From positions 2,249,501 through 2,313,500 of the forward strand of contig AP017991.1 of NCBI GenBank assembly GCA_003609755.1: a stretch of DNA of 64,000 nt, given 5' to 3'. Both the position numbers and the translations under genes were made by a program. Of the stretch, positions 1-9,153 are shown piece by piece. This DNA is from Planktothrix agardhii NIES-204 (GTDB lineage: Bacteria; Cyanobacteriota; Cyanobacteriia; Cyanobacteriales; Microcoleaceae). Each line of letters starts with the position of its first letter. The first letter of the stretch is position 1. The notes under the pieces were generated by a model, which saw only the letters and a program-made list of their open reading frames with translations, was not told the origin of the DNA and did no database searches.

Positions 1-78
1 TTGACTCAAACGTAAGGCGGTGTACAGTCCACCAAAGCCTCCACCAAGGATACAGATACGGGTTTGCGGTTCAGTCAT
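1..78 (-). CDS. NAD(P)/FAD-dependent oxidoreductase, N-terminus only (type II NADH dehydrogenase-like)
   Basis: Only the first 26 codons lie in the window, and the gene runs off the left edge. The start codon is at 78. The peptide opens with MTEPQTRICILGGGFGGLYT, a textbook dinucleotide-binding beta-alpha-beta with the GxGxxG motif very close to the N-terminus. This opening is typical of cyanobacterial NDH-2 enzymes, which pass electrons from NAD(P)H to quinone at the thylakoid or plasma membrane. It is divergent from psaK, with 179 bp between the two starts. The family assignment within FAD oxidoreductases is an inference from a short stretch. Confidence 0.6.
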   Translation of the reverse strand, partial: MTEPQTRICILGGGFGGLYTALRLSQ

Positions 79-257
79 ATTAAAATTGGGGGTTTTTGAG
101 TTGGGCTGTTTCTTTCAACTAGGATAGCAATTTTAGTCAGAAAATGTTAAGTATTGCTACAAGGGCGAAAATCAATTACCTTTGTTTGGTAAAACATCTT
201 AACTATAACGATTAATTTCCATTGAGTACAGTTTAGAAAATTTTAGGAGATCATTCC

Positions 258-518
258 ATGATGTTGTTAGCCGCTACCGTCGCCACCCCCGTTACTCACG
301 GTTGGAGTCCTACCATCGCTATTGTGATGATTGTGTGTAATATTGTGGCGATCGCCATTGGTAAATTTTCCATCCAACAGCCTAATGCTGGCCCTCAATT
401 ACCCTCACCTAATATGTTCGGTGGGTTTGGCTTACCTGCGGTTTTAGCAACCACAAGTTTTGGTCATATTTTAGGGGCGGGTGTGATTTTAGGATTATCC
501 AGTTTAGGAGTTATTTAA
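258..518 (+). CDS. psaK: Photosystem I reaction center subunit PsaK
   Basis: An 86-residue membrane protein with two hydrophobic segments (about residues 18-36 and 62-84) joined by a short polar loop. This is the size and layout of PsaK, which sits at the edge of photosystem I and helps bind antenna chlorophyll and IsiA or phycobilisome contacts. The motif FGLPAVLATTSFGHILGAG in the second helix is typical of the family. AGGAG at 246-250 lies well placed before the ATG. A second ATG follows directly, so the exact start could be one codon later. It stands alone between divergent and convergent neighbours, so it is probably monocistronic. No HLR1-like element was clear upstream. Confidence 0.93.
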   Translation: MMLLAATVATPVTHGWSPTIAIVMIVCNIVAIAIGKFSIQQPNAGPQLPSPNMFGGFGLPAVLATTSFGHILGAGVILGLSSLGVI

Positions 519-567
519 CTCATTTTATTAAGTAGAGGTAATTCATGAATTACCCCTACTCCTACTT

Positions 568-2160
568 TTAATCATAATCCTGTCCTGACCCATATTTCCA
601 CGCTTCTAACCAACGATAATAATAGTATTGAGACGAAAGGGGTAATTTATTAAACATCGGTTCTAGGGTTTTTGCCAGGGGATATAAACCCGTATACAGC
701 CCTAAATTCCAGTAGTGAATTGTCCAATCAATTAAACTGATTAACCCCACCTGGGGAATAATTTTAAAAATCAAACCGGGATGGGAAAGTGCCGTTTTCG
801 ATAGGGTTTTAGTTAAGGCGGAAAACCTTACCACATCTTGCAAAAATGGCTTTAAAATCGGTTCTCCCAATTGTTCCATTTCTTGAAATACGGTAGTTAA
901 TAATTGATTAATTTGTTCGGGGTTAATAGTTTGTTGAATTTCCACACTCATCGACCTTTGAAATAACCAAGTTACGGATAAACTCGGTTGATAGGGTTGT
1001 AATAAAGATAAGGCATTCTGACTTAATTGATCGGTGGTTAAGGCTTGATCAATTCCATCCGTTAACCGTTGTAAATGACGTACCATCGCCCCAAATCCCC
1101 CAAAACTTAAGGGAGATTGATTTCCGCTACTATCTCCCACCGCCAAAACACGATTCCAGGGCATTTTTAACGGACTATTTTTATAACAGGGAAAAAATCC
1201 AAATAACGCCCGTTTAAAGGTTAATTGATTTAACTCAATCTGTTGATATTCGGGTAACAGTTTAAAATAGTCTTCAAACAAAGATTCTAAACTAAACCTT
1301 TGGGGGTCAGCATCTAAATAGGTAAATAAATAAGTTGTTCTTCCATCCCTAGCCGGAAACGCTTCCCAAAAATATTGACATTGATTTTTTAAAGGAGTAA
1401 AAGAAGCGAAAATATCCCCGGTTTGATTATTAGGATATCCCGTCGCACAGGTTCCCACCACTAAACAAACTGCATCGGGTTTTTGTCCTTGTCTAGCTTG
1501 TCGAACTAGGGGGGAAAAATGACCCATTGCATCTATTAATAAGCGGGTTTTTAGGATGATTGACCTGTCCCCTAACCCATCTCCTGCAAGGCGAGGGGAA
1601 TGAATTTCGGTTACATTTACCGCCACACCATCAGGATGAATAATAGACCCTTGATAAGCCGTATTTTCTAATAATATTCCTCCGGCTTCTAAAAATTTAA
1701 TTTTGAGAGTTTCTAATAAATAAACCGGATCAACTCCAATATTAAGAACATCTTTCACCCAAATATCATTACCCTGGGGAAAACTTAAACGGGCGGGGTT
1801 ATATTCCGTAGCGATCGCTGTTTTTAATTCTACCTCAGATAGTAAATTTAATTCAATAAAAACCTCTAATTCGTGACGAGAAATATTCCATTCCTGTTCC
1901 CGTCCTTGGAGTTTTCCTCGTTCAATTAATCCCACTCGCCACCCTTTTATTGCTAAGGTAGCACCGATTAAAATTCCCAGAGTTCCCCCACAAATAACTA
2001 CATCATAATCCAGACTTTCCAAGGGTTGATCATCCTGTTTAATGGTATCAGGAAGGGGGAGAGTATTATTTTTTAACCCCGTCCAAAGTTCATCCGCTTT
2101 TTGTAGACCCTTGAAAGGATTTCCCTGGATTTGAGATAAAATTTCTTCAGTCAGAGACAT
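568..2160 (-). CDS. cruP: CruP-type lycopene cyclase-like flavoprotein
   Basis: About 530 residues with an N-terminal FAD-binding motif (CGGTLGILIGATLAIKG) near residue 55, followed by the blocks GREQEWNISR and WVKDVLNIGVDP. These blocks are those of CruP, the cyanobacterial and plant paralogue of the lycopene cyclase CruA. CruP has been linked to carotenoid metabolism and, in plants, to limiting carotene epoxide; whether it cyclises lycopene in vivo is debated. The reading frame is open a further 47 codons upstream to 2301, but that stretch is repeat DNA (low-complexity Pro/Gly/Cys peptide). The ATG at 2160, giving MSLTEEILSQ, is therefore taken as the start. It lies downstream of the phosphatase and methyltransferase genes on the same strand. 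Confidence 0.85.
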   Translation of the reverse strand: MSLTEEILSQIQGNPFKGLQKADELWTGLKNNTLPLPDTIKQDDQPLESLDYDVVICGGTLGILIGATLAIKGWRVGLIERGKLQGREQEWNISRHELEVFIELNLLSEVELKTAIATEYNPARLSFPQGNDIWVKDVLNIGVDPVYLLETLKIKFLEAGGILLENTAYQGSIIHPDGVAVNVTEIHSPRLAGDGLGDRSIILKTRLLIDAMGHFSPLVRQARQGQKPDAVCLVVGTCATGYPNNQTGDIFASFTPLKNQCQYFWEAFPARDGRTTYLFTYLDADPQRFSLESLFEDYFKLLPEYQQIELNQLTFKRALFGFFPCYKNSPLKMPWNRVLAVGDSSGNQSPLSFGGFGAMVRHLQRLTDGIDQALTTDQLSQNALSLLQPYQPSLSVTWLFQRSMSVEIQQTINPEQINQLLTTVFQEMEQLGEPILKPFLQDVVRFSALTKTLSKTALSHPGLIFKIIPQVGLISLIDWTIHYWNLGLYTGLYPLAKTLEPMFNKLPLSSQYYYYRWLEAWKYGSGQDYD

Positions 2161-2342
2161 ATAAGTAGTTGCATAAAATAAATTACCTAGTTGAGAGAGG
2201 GAACATCGGAACAGCCCCCCCAAACCCCCCGTGCACGGGGGGCTAGGGGGGGAGGGAACGCCGGAACACCGGAACAGGGGTAATACTTCTAGCTGTTTCA
2301 TGTCAGTATTAAAATGTTACAACTGATTTAGGATTGCTATAT
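2161..2342. repeat. MITE-like repeat, family A copy 1
   Basis: This fills the whole gap between the phosphatase gene and cruP. It ends on the right in GGATTGCTATAT, carries the palindromic core CCCCCCGTGCACGGGGGG (about 2225-2242) and shares the block TGTCAGTATTAAAATGTTAC with the copy at 24207-24372. The left end is less clear than in that copy. It supplies the spurious N-terminal extension of cruP and must lie in its leader or promoter region. Confidence 0.7.
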
Positions 2343-2345
2343 CTG

Positions 2346-2987
2346 TTAATTAAACCGAATAACCGTTTCTAATTCAGTCAAATGAGCGGTATCTCCGTTG
2401 AGTTCTAGTATCCATTTATCTCCATTTTGAACAATTTTCACTAAACAACAAAGGGAGGCTTTAATATCCATTTCTTCTAAGGTTGGAATTAATCCCATGG
2501 CTGTTCCTAATACCGAAGCACCATGTCCAACCAATAATAAATTATCATCGGGAAAGGTGTTAACTAAACGTTGGGAAGTTTCTCCGGTTCGTTGTAAACA
2601 ATCTTTCCAAGTTTCAGGATAATTAGGAACTCCCAGAGGATGGGATAAATCAATTTTAGGGAATTTTTTAGCTAAAAAATCTGGGGATAATGTTTCTGGA
2701 AAACCCATCCATTCAGGATTTAACCATTCTCCTAAACCCCAATCTAATTTAAGCGGTAAATCTAATTTTTTAGCCACAGCATTAGCGGTTTGTACGGTTC
2801 TCAAAAAGGGAGAAGCAATAATTTGAGTAATTCCTTCCCCCACTAAACGATTAGCTAATTGTTGGGCTTGAATTTGACCATCCTCGGATAAATGCGGGTC
2901 ATAAGGTCTTTCTGCGGTATCAAACCAGGCGGGATTGACAAAATCAATCCGATTTCCATGGCGGGCTATCCATACAGTTTTAGACAT
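2346..2987 (-). CDS. Histidine phosphatase family protein
   Basis: A 213-residue protein of the phosphoglycerate mutase-like superfamily. The catalytic RHG motif sits at residues 9-11 (His10), followed by the RIDFVNP segment. The second active-site histidine is in the LLVGHGASV block in the C-terminal third. The middle contains IIASPFLRTVQTA, the usual phosphate-pocket arginine block (SPFLRTVQT). The RHGNRIDF opening is closer to the UBASH3/TFC-type phosphatases found in many bacteria and eukaryotes than to glycolytic mutases, so substrate cannot be named. It is 28 bp downstream of the methyltransferase gene and probably cotranscribed with it. Confidence 0.85.
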   Translation of the reverse strand: MSKTVWIARHGNRIDFVNPAWFDTAERPYDPHLSEDGQIQAQQLANRLVGEGITQIIASPFLRTVQTANAVAKKLDLPLKLDWGLGEWLNPEWMGFPETLSPDFLAKKFPKIDLSHPLGVPNYPETWKDCLQRTGETSQRLVNTFPDDNLLLVGHGASVLGTAMGLIPTLEEMDIKASLCCLVKIVQNGDKWILELNGDTAHLTELETVIRFN

Positions 2988-3015
2988 AGGTTAAGTTAAT
3001 AGTATTGTGTTTACC

Positions 3016-4140
3016 TTAATAAAGATCATACTTTAATAAAGTACAAGGTAAAGCACCATTATAAACCGCAATTCTTCGAGATGTTCTCAAACCCACTTGT
3101 TTTCCTAATGCCTTATTTCCTGTTAAAATATAAGCTGTCCATCCCTTAAACCGTTGTTTAAAAGTATCTCCTAATTGTTTATATAAAGGAGCTAAGTCTT
3201 CAGTATGACCCAAACGTTCCCCATAGGGAGGATTACAGATAATTACCCCATGAGCCGCCGGAGGTTCAACTTGAGATAATTCTATTTGTTGTAGTCGAAT
3301 TTGTTTCGCTACCCCACAGCGTTGAGCGTTTTCCGAGGCTTGATGAATGGTATCTTCATCCTGGTCTGAACCGACAATCGGCGCGGTTAAGGTAGTTAAT
3401 TGTGCGTCTAAAGCGTCCTGTTTTAGACTGTCCCACAATTGAGCGTCAAAATCTTTCCACTTCATAAACCCAAAGGTTTCTCGGAATAGTCCGGGGGCAA
3501 TATTTAAGGCTTTTAAACTGGCTTCAATGGGTAAGGTTCCTGAGCCACATAGGGGGTCTAAAAATGGTAAATCAGGATGCCATTCTGCCATGTCTAATAA
3601 GGCGGCAGCTAGACTTTCTTTTAAAGGGGCTAGTCCCACGGCCGGACGATATCCCCGGCGGTGTAAACTGCTTCCCGAACTATCTAAACTTAGAATCCCT
3701 TGATTTTCATGGATATGAAGATTAATCCATAAATCAGGATTATTAATATCAATATCGGAACGTTCTCCAAATTCCAAACGCTGTTGATCAATAATGGCGT
3801 TTTTGACCTGAAGGGCGGTAAAATGGGTATGATTTAAAACTTCATTTTTGCCTGTACAATTAACAGCAAAAGTATTCAGGGGTGATAAATACTGATTCCA
3901 GTCAATATTTTGAATTTCCTGATACAACCGTTCTCCATTGGGACAGGGAAATTCAGCAATAGGAACTAAAACCCGATATATAGTTCTCCCCCAAAGATTC
4001 ACCCGATAGAGAAGTTGGCGGGAACCAGCAAAATGAACGCCAGCAAAATCAGGACGAACATCATGAGCACCTAAACGTTCCAATTCCTGAGCAGCGATAA
4101 GCTCTAAACCCTTGGCAACCGTGGCAAAATACTGGGTCAT
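3016..4140 (-). CDS. THUMP-domain class I RNA methyltransferase (RlmL N-half-like)
   Basis: A 374-residue protein with an N-terminal ferredoxin-like/THUMP region (about 1-160, starting MTQYFATVAKGLE) and a C-terminal Rossmann methyltransferase. The SAM motif LDPLCGSGTLPIEA lies near residue 195 and the catalytic NPPYGERLG at 303-311. This is the architecture of RlmL/YcbY N-terminal halves, which make N2-methylguanosine at 23S rRNA G2445. Cyanobacteria often carry this one-domain form without the fused RlmK half. The exact RNA target is inferred. It heads a minus-strand run with the phosphatase and cruP. Confidence 0.88.
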   Translation of the reverse strand: MTQYFATVAKGLELIAAQELERLGAHDVRPDFAGVHFAGSRQLLYRVNLWGRTIYRVLVPIAEFPCPNGERLYQEIQNIDWNQYLSPLNTFAVNCTGKNEVLNHTHFTALQVKNAIIDQQRLEFGERSDIDINNPDLWINLHIHENQGILSLDSSGSSLHRRGYRPAVGLAPLKESLAAALLDMAEWHPDLPFLDPLCGSGTLPIEASLKALNIAPGLFRETFGFMKWKDFDAQLWDSLKQDALDAQLTTLTAPIVGSDQDEDTIHQASENAQRCGVAKQIRLQQIELSQVEPPAAHGVIICNPPYGERLGHTEDLAPLYKQLGDTFKQRFKGWTAYILTGNKALGKQVGLRTSRRIAVYNGALPCTLLKYDLY

Positions 4141-4269
4141 TCAGGAGAAAATTTTGAGTATTACTATTTTATAATCCCACAACAAAGCCAGGGTTAAAAC
4201 TATATAACCATAAGCAAGAGAAAAATACCCGGTAAATTACCGATTTCAACTCAGTTGTATTATTCCTAA

Positions 4270-4386
4270 TACTCTCTGCAAAATCAGAGTTTTCACAAAG
4301 AACGTATGTTTCCTTTTGATCAGAAAGGACACCGGCGACTGGCCGTGTTTCGTCTCGGTGTCCTTAACTGGTTCGCTCCTCACACG
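4270..4386 (-). ncRNA. Candidate Yfr2 (Cyano-1) family small RNA
   Basis: The 463-bp gap holds a well-formed minus-strand RNA unit. A consensus promoter lies at 4393-4422. Reading from about 4386 the RNA starts GTGTGAGGAG, then has a perfect 10-bp stem (arms 4356-4365 and 4325-4334) with a 21-nt loop containing GAAACA, and then the motif AGGAAACA (4314-4307). GGAAACA-type loop motifs and possible pairing with Yfr1 are the reported hallmarks of the Yfr2 family, an abundant cyanobacterial RNA of unknown function. The first ten bases are the exact complement of the Yfr1 core CUCCUCACAC. The 3' end is uncertain: the hairpin near 4274-4289 lacks a U-run on this strand. No protein-coding frame explains the region. 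Confidence 0.5.
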
Positions 4387-4392
4387 CTTGTT

Positions 4393-4422
4393 ACTCTACC
4401 CAAACCCGATCCCATTTGTCAA
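4393..4422 (-). promoter_or_regulatory. Sigma70-type promoter of the candidate small RNA
   Basis: On the minus strand a perfect -35 box TTGACA (4422-4417) is followed after 18 bp by a -10-like TAGAGT (4398-4393). Transcription would begin near 4386. No coding sequence follows on that strand before the rRNA methyltransferase start at 4140. Confidence 0.55.
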
Positions 4423-4603
4423 CACCTAAAATATTTTTTTTTCTGATTTCAGGGTTTTAGCCCATAAAATAAGGCTTTCTGACTGACGGATGCTGGTTTG
4501 GGCCTTGTAAAATCCATTCGGATTGCGTAACGGTATAAAAGTCCACAAAAATTCCTAAGATAAATTGAGACAATGGGAGGTTGATTAAGTAACCAATAAT
4601 TCA

Positions 4604-7288
4604 GTGATTGATATTCTCTGGCTGCTAGTCTGTTCGGGCTTAGTCTTTCTGATGCAGCCCGGATTTATGTGTTTAGAGTCGGGCTTAACCCGTTCCAAGA
4701 ATAGTATTAACGTTGCCGTCAAAAATTTTGCCGACTTTGGCATTTCGGTGGCCTTGTTTTGGGCCTTTGGCTATGCCATTATGTTCAGCAGGGCGGCGAT
4801 GGGCGGGATTGACCCCCAGGCTTTGTTTTTTGATACGCCATCGAATCCGGGGCAAGCCGCATTTTTTCTGTTTGAAGCTATGTTTTGTAGTACCGCCACA
4901 ACAATCGTTTCAGGGGCATCGGCGGAACGGATGAAGTTTGGAGCTTATTTATTAGTTGCGGCTTTAACTTCGGGAATTATTTACCCCGTTTTTGGCCATT
5001 GGGCCTGGAATGGGATTGAAACTAACCATTTATTGGGGTGGTTAGGAAAAATTGGATTTGTGGATTTTGCCGGGTCTACCATTGTTCATAGTATTGGCGG
5101 ATGGGTTTCTTTGGCAGTTCTATTAGTGATTGGGCCAAGGCTGGGACGGTTTACCCCCGATAAAACCACCCAAGAAATGCGCGGCTCTAACCTTCAGTTA
5201 TCCGTATTGGGGGCGATGTTGTTGTGGTTAGGGTGGTTAGGATTTAACGGGGGTAGTTATTTACATTTAGATATTCGAGTCGCCACGGTGATTGTCAATA
5301 CCATCTTGGCTGGGACATCGGGAATGTTAGTCGGGGCGGTTTTGGGTTGGCTGTTATATCGCCGACCGGAAGTTGAATTGATTATTAATGGTTCCTTGGC
5401 GGGTTTAGTGGCAATTACCGCATCTTCCCATGCTATCTCGACGACCGTGGTTCCCTTAATTGGTGGGGTGGGTGCTGTCGTTATGGTGTTAGTATCCTTG
5501 ACCTTGCAACGATGTCAGATTGATGATGCCGTTGATGGGATTGCGGTTCATGCCGGGGGTGGGGTTTGGGGAACCCTCGCCGTAGGTTTGTTTGGAAATC
5601 TAGATTTATTGCATACGGGGTTATCCCGTAGTCAACAATTGCTGGTTCAAGTTTTGGGGATTGGAGTTTCTTTTGTTTGGGGATTTGGCTTAACCTGGCT
5701 GGTTTTATACACCATTAATCATTATTTTCCATTACGGGTTTCTCTGGAGGCAGAAACCACGGGATTAAATATTTCTGAACATGGAGCCAAAACTGAAATT
5801 TATGATTTGTTTGAAGTCATGGAATATCAAGCCCGTACCCAAGACTTTAAACGGCGAGTTCCCGAAAATCAATTTACCGAAGTCGGTCAAATTGGCTGTC
5901 GCTATAACCAAGTGATGCAGGCTTTAGAAGATTCCTTAAACCAAACCGAGGCAATTATTGAAAATGCCACGGATGCCATGATTACCTTTAGTAACCCATC
6001 GGGAGAAATTTTAAGGACTAATCCTAGTGCAGAAGCCATATTTGGATATTCGGCTGCGGAGTTAATTGGAACTTCCATTTTACAGTTATTTGAATGGCCA
6101 ACTTCCCAAATTCAAGAACAGCAAACCCTATTGGAAAAATGGTTATCACAGGGACGCCAAGCGGTTGTGGGGAGACGAGCTAATGGTTCTTGTTTTCCCC
6201 TAGAAGCCACAATTAATCAAGCCAAATTCGGCTATCAATCGTTTTATTTGGGAAGTTTTCGGGATTTATCCGCCCATAAACGAGCCGAAGAAGCCCTACA
6301 GCAAGCCGAAGAAAGGTTAAAAACTTCGCTGGAATTAAAACAAAAAAATGACCAACTCAAACAAGCCCTCAAAGAACTTAAAAAAACTCAAATTCAACTA
6401 ATTCAAAGCGAAAAAATGTCGAGTTTGGGTCAGTTAGTCGCTGGAGTTGCCCATGAAATTAATAATCCAGTTAATTTTGTTTATGGTAATTTAATCCATG
6501 CCACAAATTACACCCGAGATGTACTGAATTTATTAGATATTTATCAAAAAGAATATGCTAATCCTAGCGTTAAAATTCAGCAGGAAATTGAATCTATTGA
6601 TTTGGAATTTCTCAAGGAGGATTTTCCCAAAATTGTAGAATCAATGCAGGTAGGGGCTGACCGAATTCGGGATATTGTTAGGTCTTTAAGAATCTTTTCT
6701 CGCCATGATGAAGCCGAATTAAAACAGGTAAGTCTGCATGATGGATTAGAAAGTACCTTGATGATTCTGAAAACTAAACTCAAACCCCAGGGGAAATTAA
6801 CCGGAATTGAAATTATTAAGGACTATGGCAATATTCCCTTAATTGAATGTTATCCTGGGCCACTGAATCAGGTATTTATGAATCTGATTAGTAATGCCAT
6901 TGATGCCCTCCATGATTCGATGATGCAGGATAAGTTTTCTCTAATATCCTGTGATAAATCCAAAATCCAACCGCAAATTTTGATTAGAACTCTATCGGTG
7001 AATCACCAAAAAATTATTATCGAAATTGTTGATAATGGTTTGGGGATTCCTAAAGAGATTCGGTCTAAGCTATTTGACCCATTTTTTACCACTAAACCCG
7101 TCGGAAAAGGCACGGGTTTAGGATTATCCATTAGCTATCAAATTGTTGTCGAACACCATAAAGGTCGAATCTGGTGCGAGTCGGAAGTGGGAGAATACAC
7201 TAAATTTTTGATCGAAATTCCGGTCAAACAAATCCTTGAGTCTAAAGTTCACAAAACCAGTGAACAGCTTTTGAGCATTGATTGTTAA
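4604..7288 (+). CDS. Ammonium transporter-sensor histidine kinase fusion (Amt-HK)
   Basis: An 894-residue fusion. Residues 1-390 are a full Amt channel: [12 protein letters not shown], the conserved aspartate in FVDFAGST, and the twin pore histidines H162 (IVHSIGG) and H316 (VHAGGG). A PAS domain follows (about 448-560), then a coiled coil (565-610), a HisKA domain with phospho-acceptor H617 ([12 protein letters not shown]) and an HATPase domain with N box NLISNAID and G boxes DNGLGIP and GKGTGLGLS. Amt-HK proteins such as Amt5 of the anammox bacterium Kuenenia sense ammonium through the Amt part. This one probably does the same at the plasma membrane. No response regulator is adjacent. The start is a GTG; an in-frame stop lies six codons upstream, so the N-terminus cannot be much longer. 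The ordinary amt gene follows 211 bp later. Confidence 0.92.
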   Translation: MIDILWLLVCSGLVFLMQPGFMCLESGLTRSKNSINVAVKNFADFGISVALFWAFGYAIMFSRAAMGGIDPQALFFDTPSNPGQAAFFLFEAMFCSTATTIVSGASAERMKFGAYLLVAALTSGIIYPVFGHWAWNGIETNHLLGWLGKIGFVDFAGSTIVHSIGGWVSLAVLLVIGPRLGRFTPDKTTQEMRGSNLQLSVLGAMLLWLGWLGFNGGSYLHLDIRVATVIVNTILAGTSGMLVGAVLGWLLYRRPEVELIINGSLAGLVAITASSHAISTTVVPLIGGVGAVVMVLVSLTLQRCQIDDAVDGIAVHAGGGVWGTLAVGLFGNLDLLHTGLSRSQQLLVQVLGIGVSFVWGFGLTWLVLYTINHYFPLRVSLEAETTGLNISEHGAKTEIYDLFEVMEYQARTQDFKRRVPENQFTEVGQIGCRYNQVMQALEDSLNQTEAIIENATDAMITFSNPSGEILRTNPSAEAIFGYSAAELIGTSILQLFEWPTSQIQEQQTLLEKWLSQGRQAVVGRRANGSCFPLEATINQAKFGYQSFYLGSFRDLSAHKRAEEALQQAEERLKTSLELKQKNDQLKQALKELKKTQIQLIQSEKMSSLGQLVAGVAHEINNPVNFVYGNLIHATNYTRDVLNLLDIYQKEYANPSVKIQQEIESIDLEFLKEDFPKIVESMQVGADRIRDIVRSLRIFSRHDEAELKQVSLHDGLESTLMILKTKLKPQGKLTGIEIIKDYGNIPLIECYPGPLNQVFMNLISNAIDALHDSMMQDKFSLISCDKSKIQPQILIRTLSVNHQKIIIEIVDNGLGIPKEIRSKLFDPFFTTKPVGKGTGLGLSISYQIVVEHHKGRIWCESEVGEYTKFLIEIPVKQILESKVHKTSEQLLSIDC

Positions 7289-7310
7289 CCCTTGTTGACC
7301 AAAAACCCCA

Positions 7311-7329
7311 GCCCCCCTGGCGCGGGGGG
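7311..7329 (+). terminator. G/C hairpin after the Amt-HK gene
   Basis: The arms CCCCCC and GGGGGG flank a short loop 22 bp past the stop codon. There is no clear T-run. It may be a weak terminator or a remnant of the G/C-rich palindromic core found in the MITE-like repeats of this window. The rest of the 211-bp gap before the amt gene is AT-rich; no GTA-N8-TAC NtcA site was seen. Confidence 0.3.
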
Positions 7330-7499
7330 AAACCGACTCCGTAATCGAAATAGAATCAAAAAACTGTATTGCTTAATACAGAAATTAAGTTAATAATCTA
7401 TCAAAAATTGTTAGCAATTTAGCTAAAAATTCAGCCACAGAAACCGTGATTTATCTGTAGCCAATTTCAGTGGATATCTGCAATTGATTTCTTCTACTA

Positions 7500-9014
7500 A
7501 TGTCGATTCATAAACCCAACATGATGTTTATCTCCAAAAAAACGACCGATTTAGGAAATCGACGACACAAAAATGTGAGTCGTTTCACCGCTAAAACCAA
7601 TAGGGTGATTTCAAAATTACAGCATTCTCGATGGCTGTCTCCGACTTGGTTGGCCTGTATCCCCCTAACCGCGATTATCGTCGGAGTCTGGAGTTTCGCG
7701 GCCGTTGCTCAAACAGATGCCCCTCCCCTGACGGCTGAAATGGTTCAGGGCTATTTAAACGTTGCCTGGGTTTTAGTCGCCTCAATTTTGGTGATTTTTA
7801 TGAATGCGGGTTTCTGTATGTTAGAAACGGGCTTCTGTCGCCAAAAAAATGCCGTTAATGTTTTGGCCAAAAACTTAATTGTCTTTGCCTTAGCTACCCT
7901 AATTTTTTGGGCTTTTGGATTTTCCTTTATGTTTGGGGGAGAAAACCCTTGGATTGGCGGAGGCGGTTATTTTCTGACGGGACAGCCAGAAACCTACGGT
8001 TTATCGCCCTTTCCGGCGGGATTACCTGTTTCTCTCTATTTCCTGTTTCAAGTTGCCTTCGCTGGAACCGCGGCCACAATTGTATCAGGAGCCGTTGCCG
8101 AACGCATTGAATTTATTGCCTTTTTACTCTTTAGTTTGCTTTTAGTTGGGATTGCCTACCCAATTACAGGTCACTGGATTTGGGATGCTTCGGGCTGGTT
8201 AGCTCAAGCAGGATTCAAGGATTTTGCCGGGACAACTGCCGTTCACTCCGTTGGCGGTTGGGCTGCATTAATGGGGGCTGCTTTCCTAGGGCCCCGTTTG
8301 GGTCGATATGGAGCCGATGGACAATCTCGTGCGATTCCGGGTCATAACATGAGTATCGCCACCCTGGGATGTTTAATCCTATGGGTATGCTGGTTTGGCT
8401 TTAACCCCGGTTCCACCTTAGCTGCGAATGAACAAATTTCTTACATCGCTGTCACCACCAACTTAGCGGCCGCCGCCGGGGCTGTCACTGCCAGTGCCAC
8501 CTCCTGGTTGAAGGATGGTAAACCCGATTTATCCATGATTATTAACGGGGTTTTAGCGGGTTTAGTCGCAATTACCGCCAGTTGTGATTCGGTCAGCTAC
8601 CTGAGCGCCGTAATTATTGGGGCCATTGCTGGGGTGCTTGTTGTCTATTCCGTGGGTTTCTTTGACCGCATCAAAATTGATGACCCCGTGGGCGCTACTT
8701 CTGTTCACTTGGTTTGTGGGATTTTTGGAACCCTAGCGGCGGGCATTTTTGGTGGCGCTAATTTGGGTATCCAAATCCTGGGTATTCTTGCCGTGGGCGG
8801 ATTTACCGTCGCTCTGAGTACGATTTTCTGGTTAGCCCTAAAAGCCACGGTCGGGTTACGGGTGCATCCAGAACAGGAATTTGAAGGATTGGACATTGCT
8901 GAACACGGGATGGAAGCCTACGCCGGATTCCTCAAGGATGAAGTCGGCCCAGGATTAGGCAGTTCTGGTTCTAGCTTTCCCTCCGAAGGCAGTACGTTCA
9001 AAAGTCGTTACTAA
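7500..9014 (+). CDS. amt: Ammonium transporter (Amt/MEP family)
   Basis: A 504-residue membrane protein. After a basic N-terminal tail comes a hydrophobic segment ending AAVAQTDA, which looks like a signal sequence, as is usual in cyanobacterial Amt1. The Amt core follows: [51 protein letters not shown] with pore His249, and [11 protein letters not shown] with pore His403. These are the twin histidines of the conduction path. It imports ammonium at the plasma membrane. A start at the internal ATG at 7521 is also possible. It is next to the Amt-HK fusion, suggesting a sensor-transporter pair, and is followed by strong terminator-like hairpins. Confidence 0.95.
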   Translation: MSIHKPNMMFISKKTTDLGNRRHKNVSRFTAKTNRVISKLQHSRWLSPTWLACIPLTAIIVGVWSFAAVAQTDAPPLTAEMVQGYLNVAWVLVASILVIFMNAGFCMLETGFCRQKNAVNVLAKNLIVFALATLIFWAFGFSFMFGGENPWIGGGGYFLTGQPETYGLSPFPAGLPVSLYFLFQVAFAGTAATIVSGAVAERIEFIAFLLFSLLLVGIAYPITGHWIWDASGWLAQAGFKDFAGTTAVHSVGGWAALMGAAFLGPRLGRYGADGQSRAIPGHNMSIATLGCLILWVCWFGFNPGSTLAANEQISYIAVTTNLAAAAGAVTASATSWLKDGKPDLSMIINGVLAGLVAITASCDSVSYLSAVIIGAIAGVLVVYSVGFFDRIKIDDPVGATSVHLVCGIFGTLAAGIFGGANLGIQILGILAVGGFTVALSTIFWLALKATVGLRVHPEQEFEGLDIAEHGMEAYAGFLKDEVGPGLGSSGSSFPSEGSTFKSRY

Positions 9015-9037
9015 TATTCAGGTATTAGCGGCGATTA

Positions 9038-9095
9038 GGGAGCATCCGGTGCTCCCCCGACTCCTTCCCTGGCTTCCCCTAGCTGGGGATTTTTT
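9038..9095 (+). terminator. Double hairpin terminator after amt
   Basis: A perfect 7-bp stem (GGGAGCA 9038-9044 with TGCTCCC 9050-9056) is followed by a second hairpin TCCCC-TAGCT-GGGGA (9075-9089) and six T residues (9090-9095). The second is a classic intrinsic terminator. Confidence 0.75.
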
Positions 9096-9153
9096 GTAGA
9101 TTGGAATGAAACCAAGGTTAAATATTAAATGAACAGGTTAGGCTGAGTTAGTC

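Noticed and set aside
2161-2301. N-terminal extension of the CruP reading frame
   Set aside because: The 47 extra codons are translated MITE DNA (Pro/Gly/Cys-rich) and the conserved protein starts at MSLTEE.
4376-4385. Yfr1 core motif CTCCTCACAC on the plus strand, as a possible yfr1 gene
   Set aside because: No stem-loop with a T-run follows it and no promoter precedes it on that strand, while the opposite strand has a consensus promoter and hairpin. It is better explained as the complement of a Yfr2-like RNA start.
7289-7499. NtcA site (GTA-N8-TAC) upstream of amt
   Set aside because: No sequence with the full palindrome was found in the gap.
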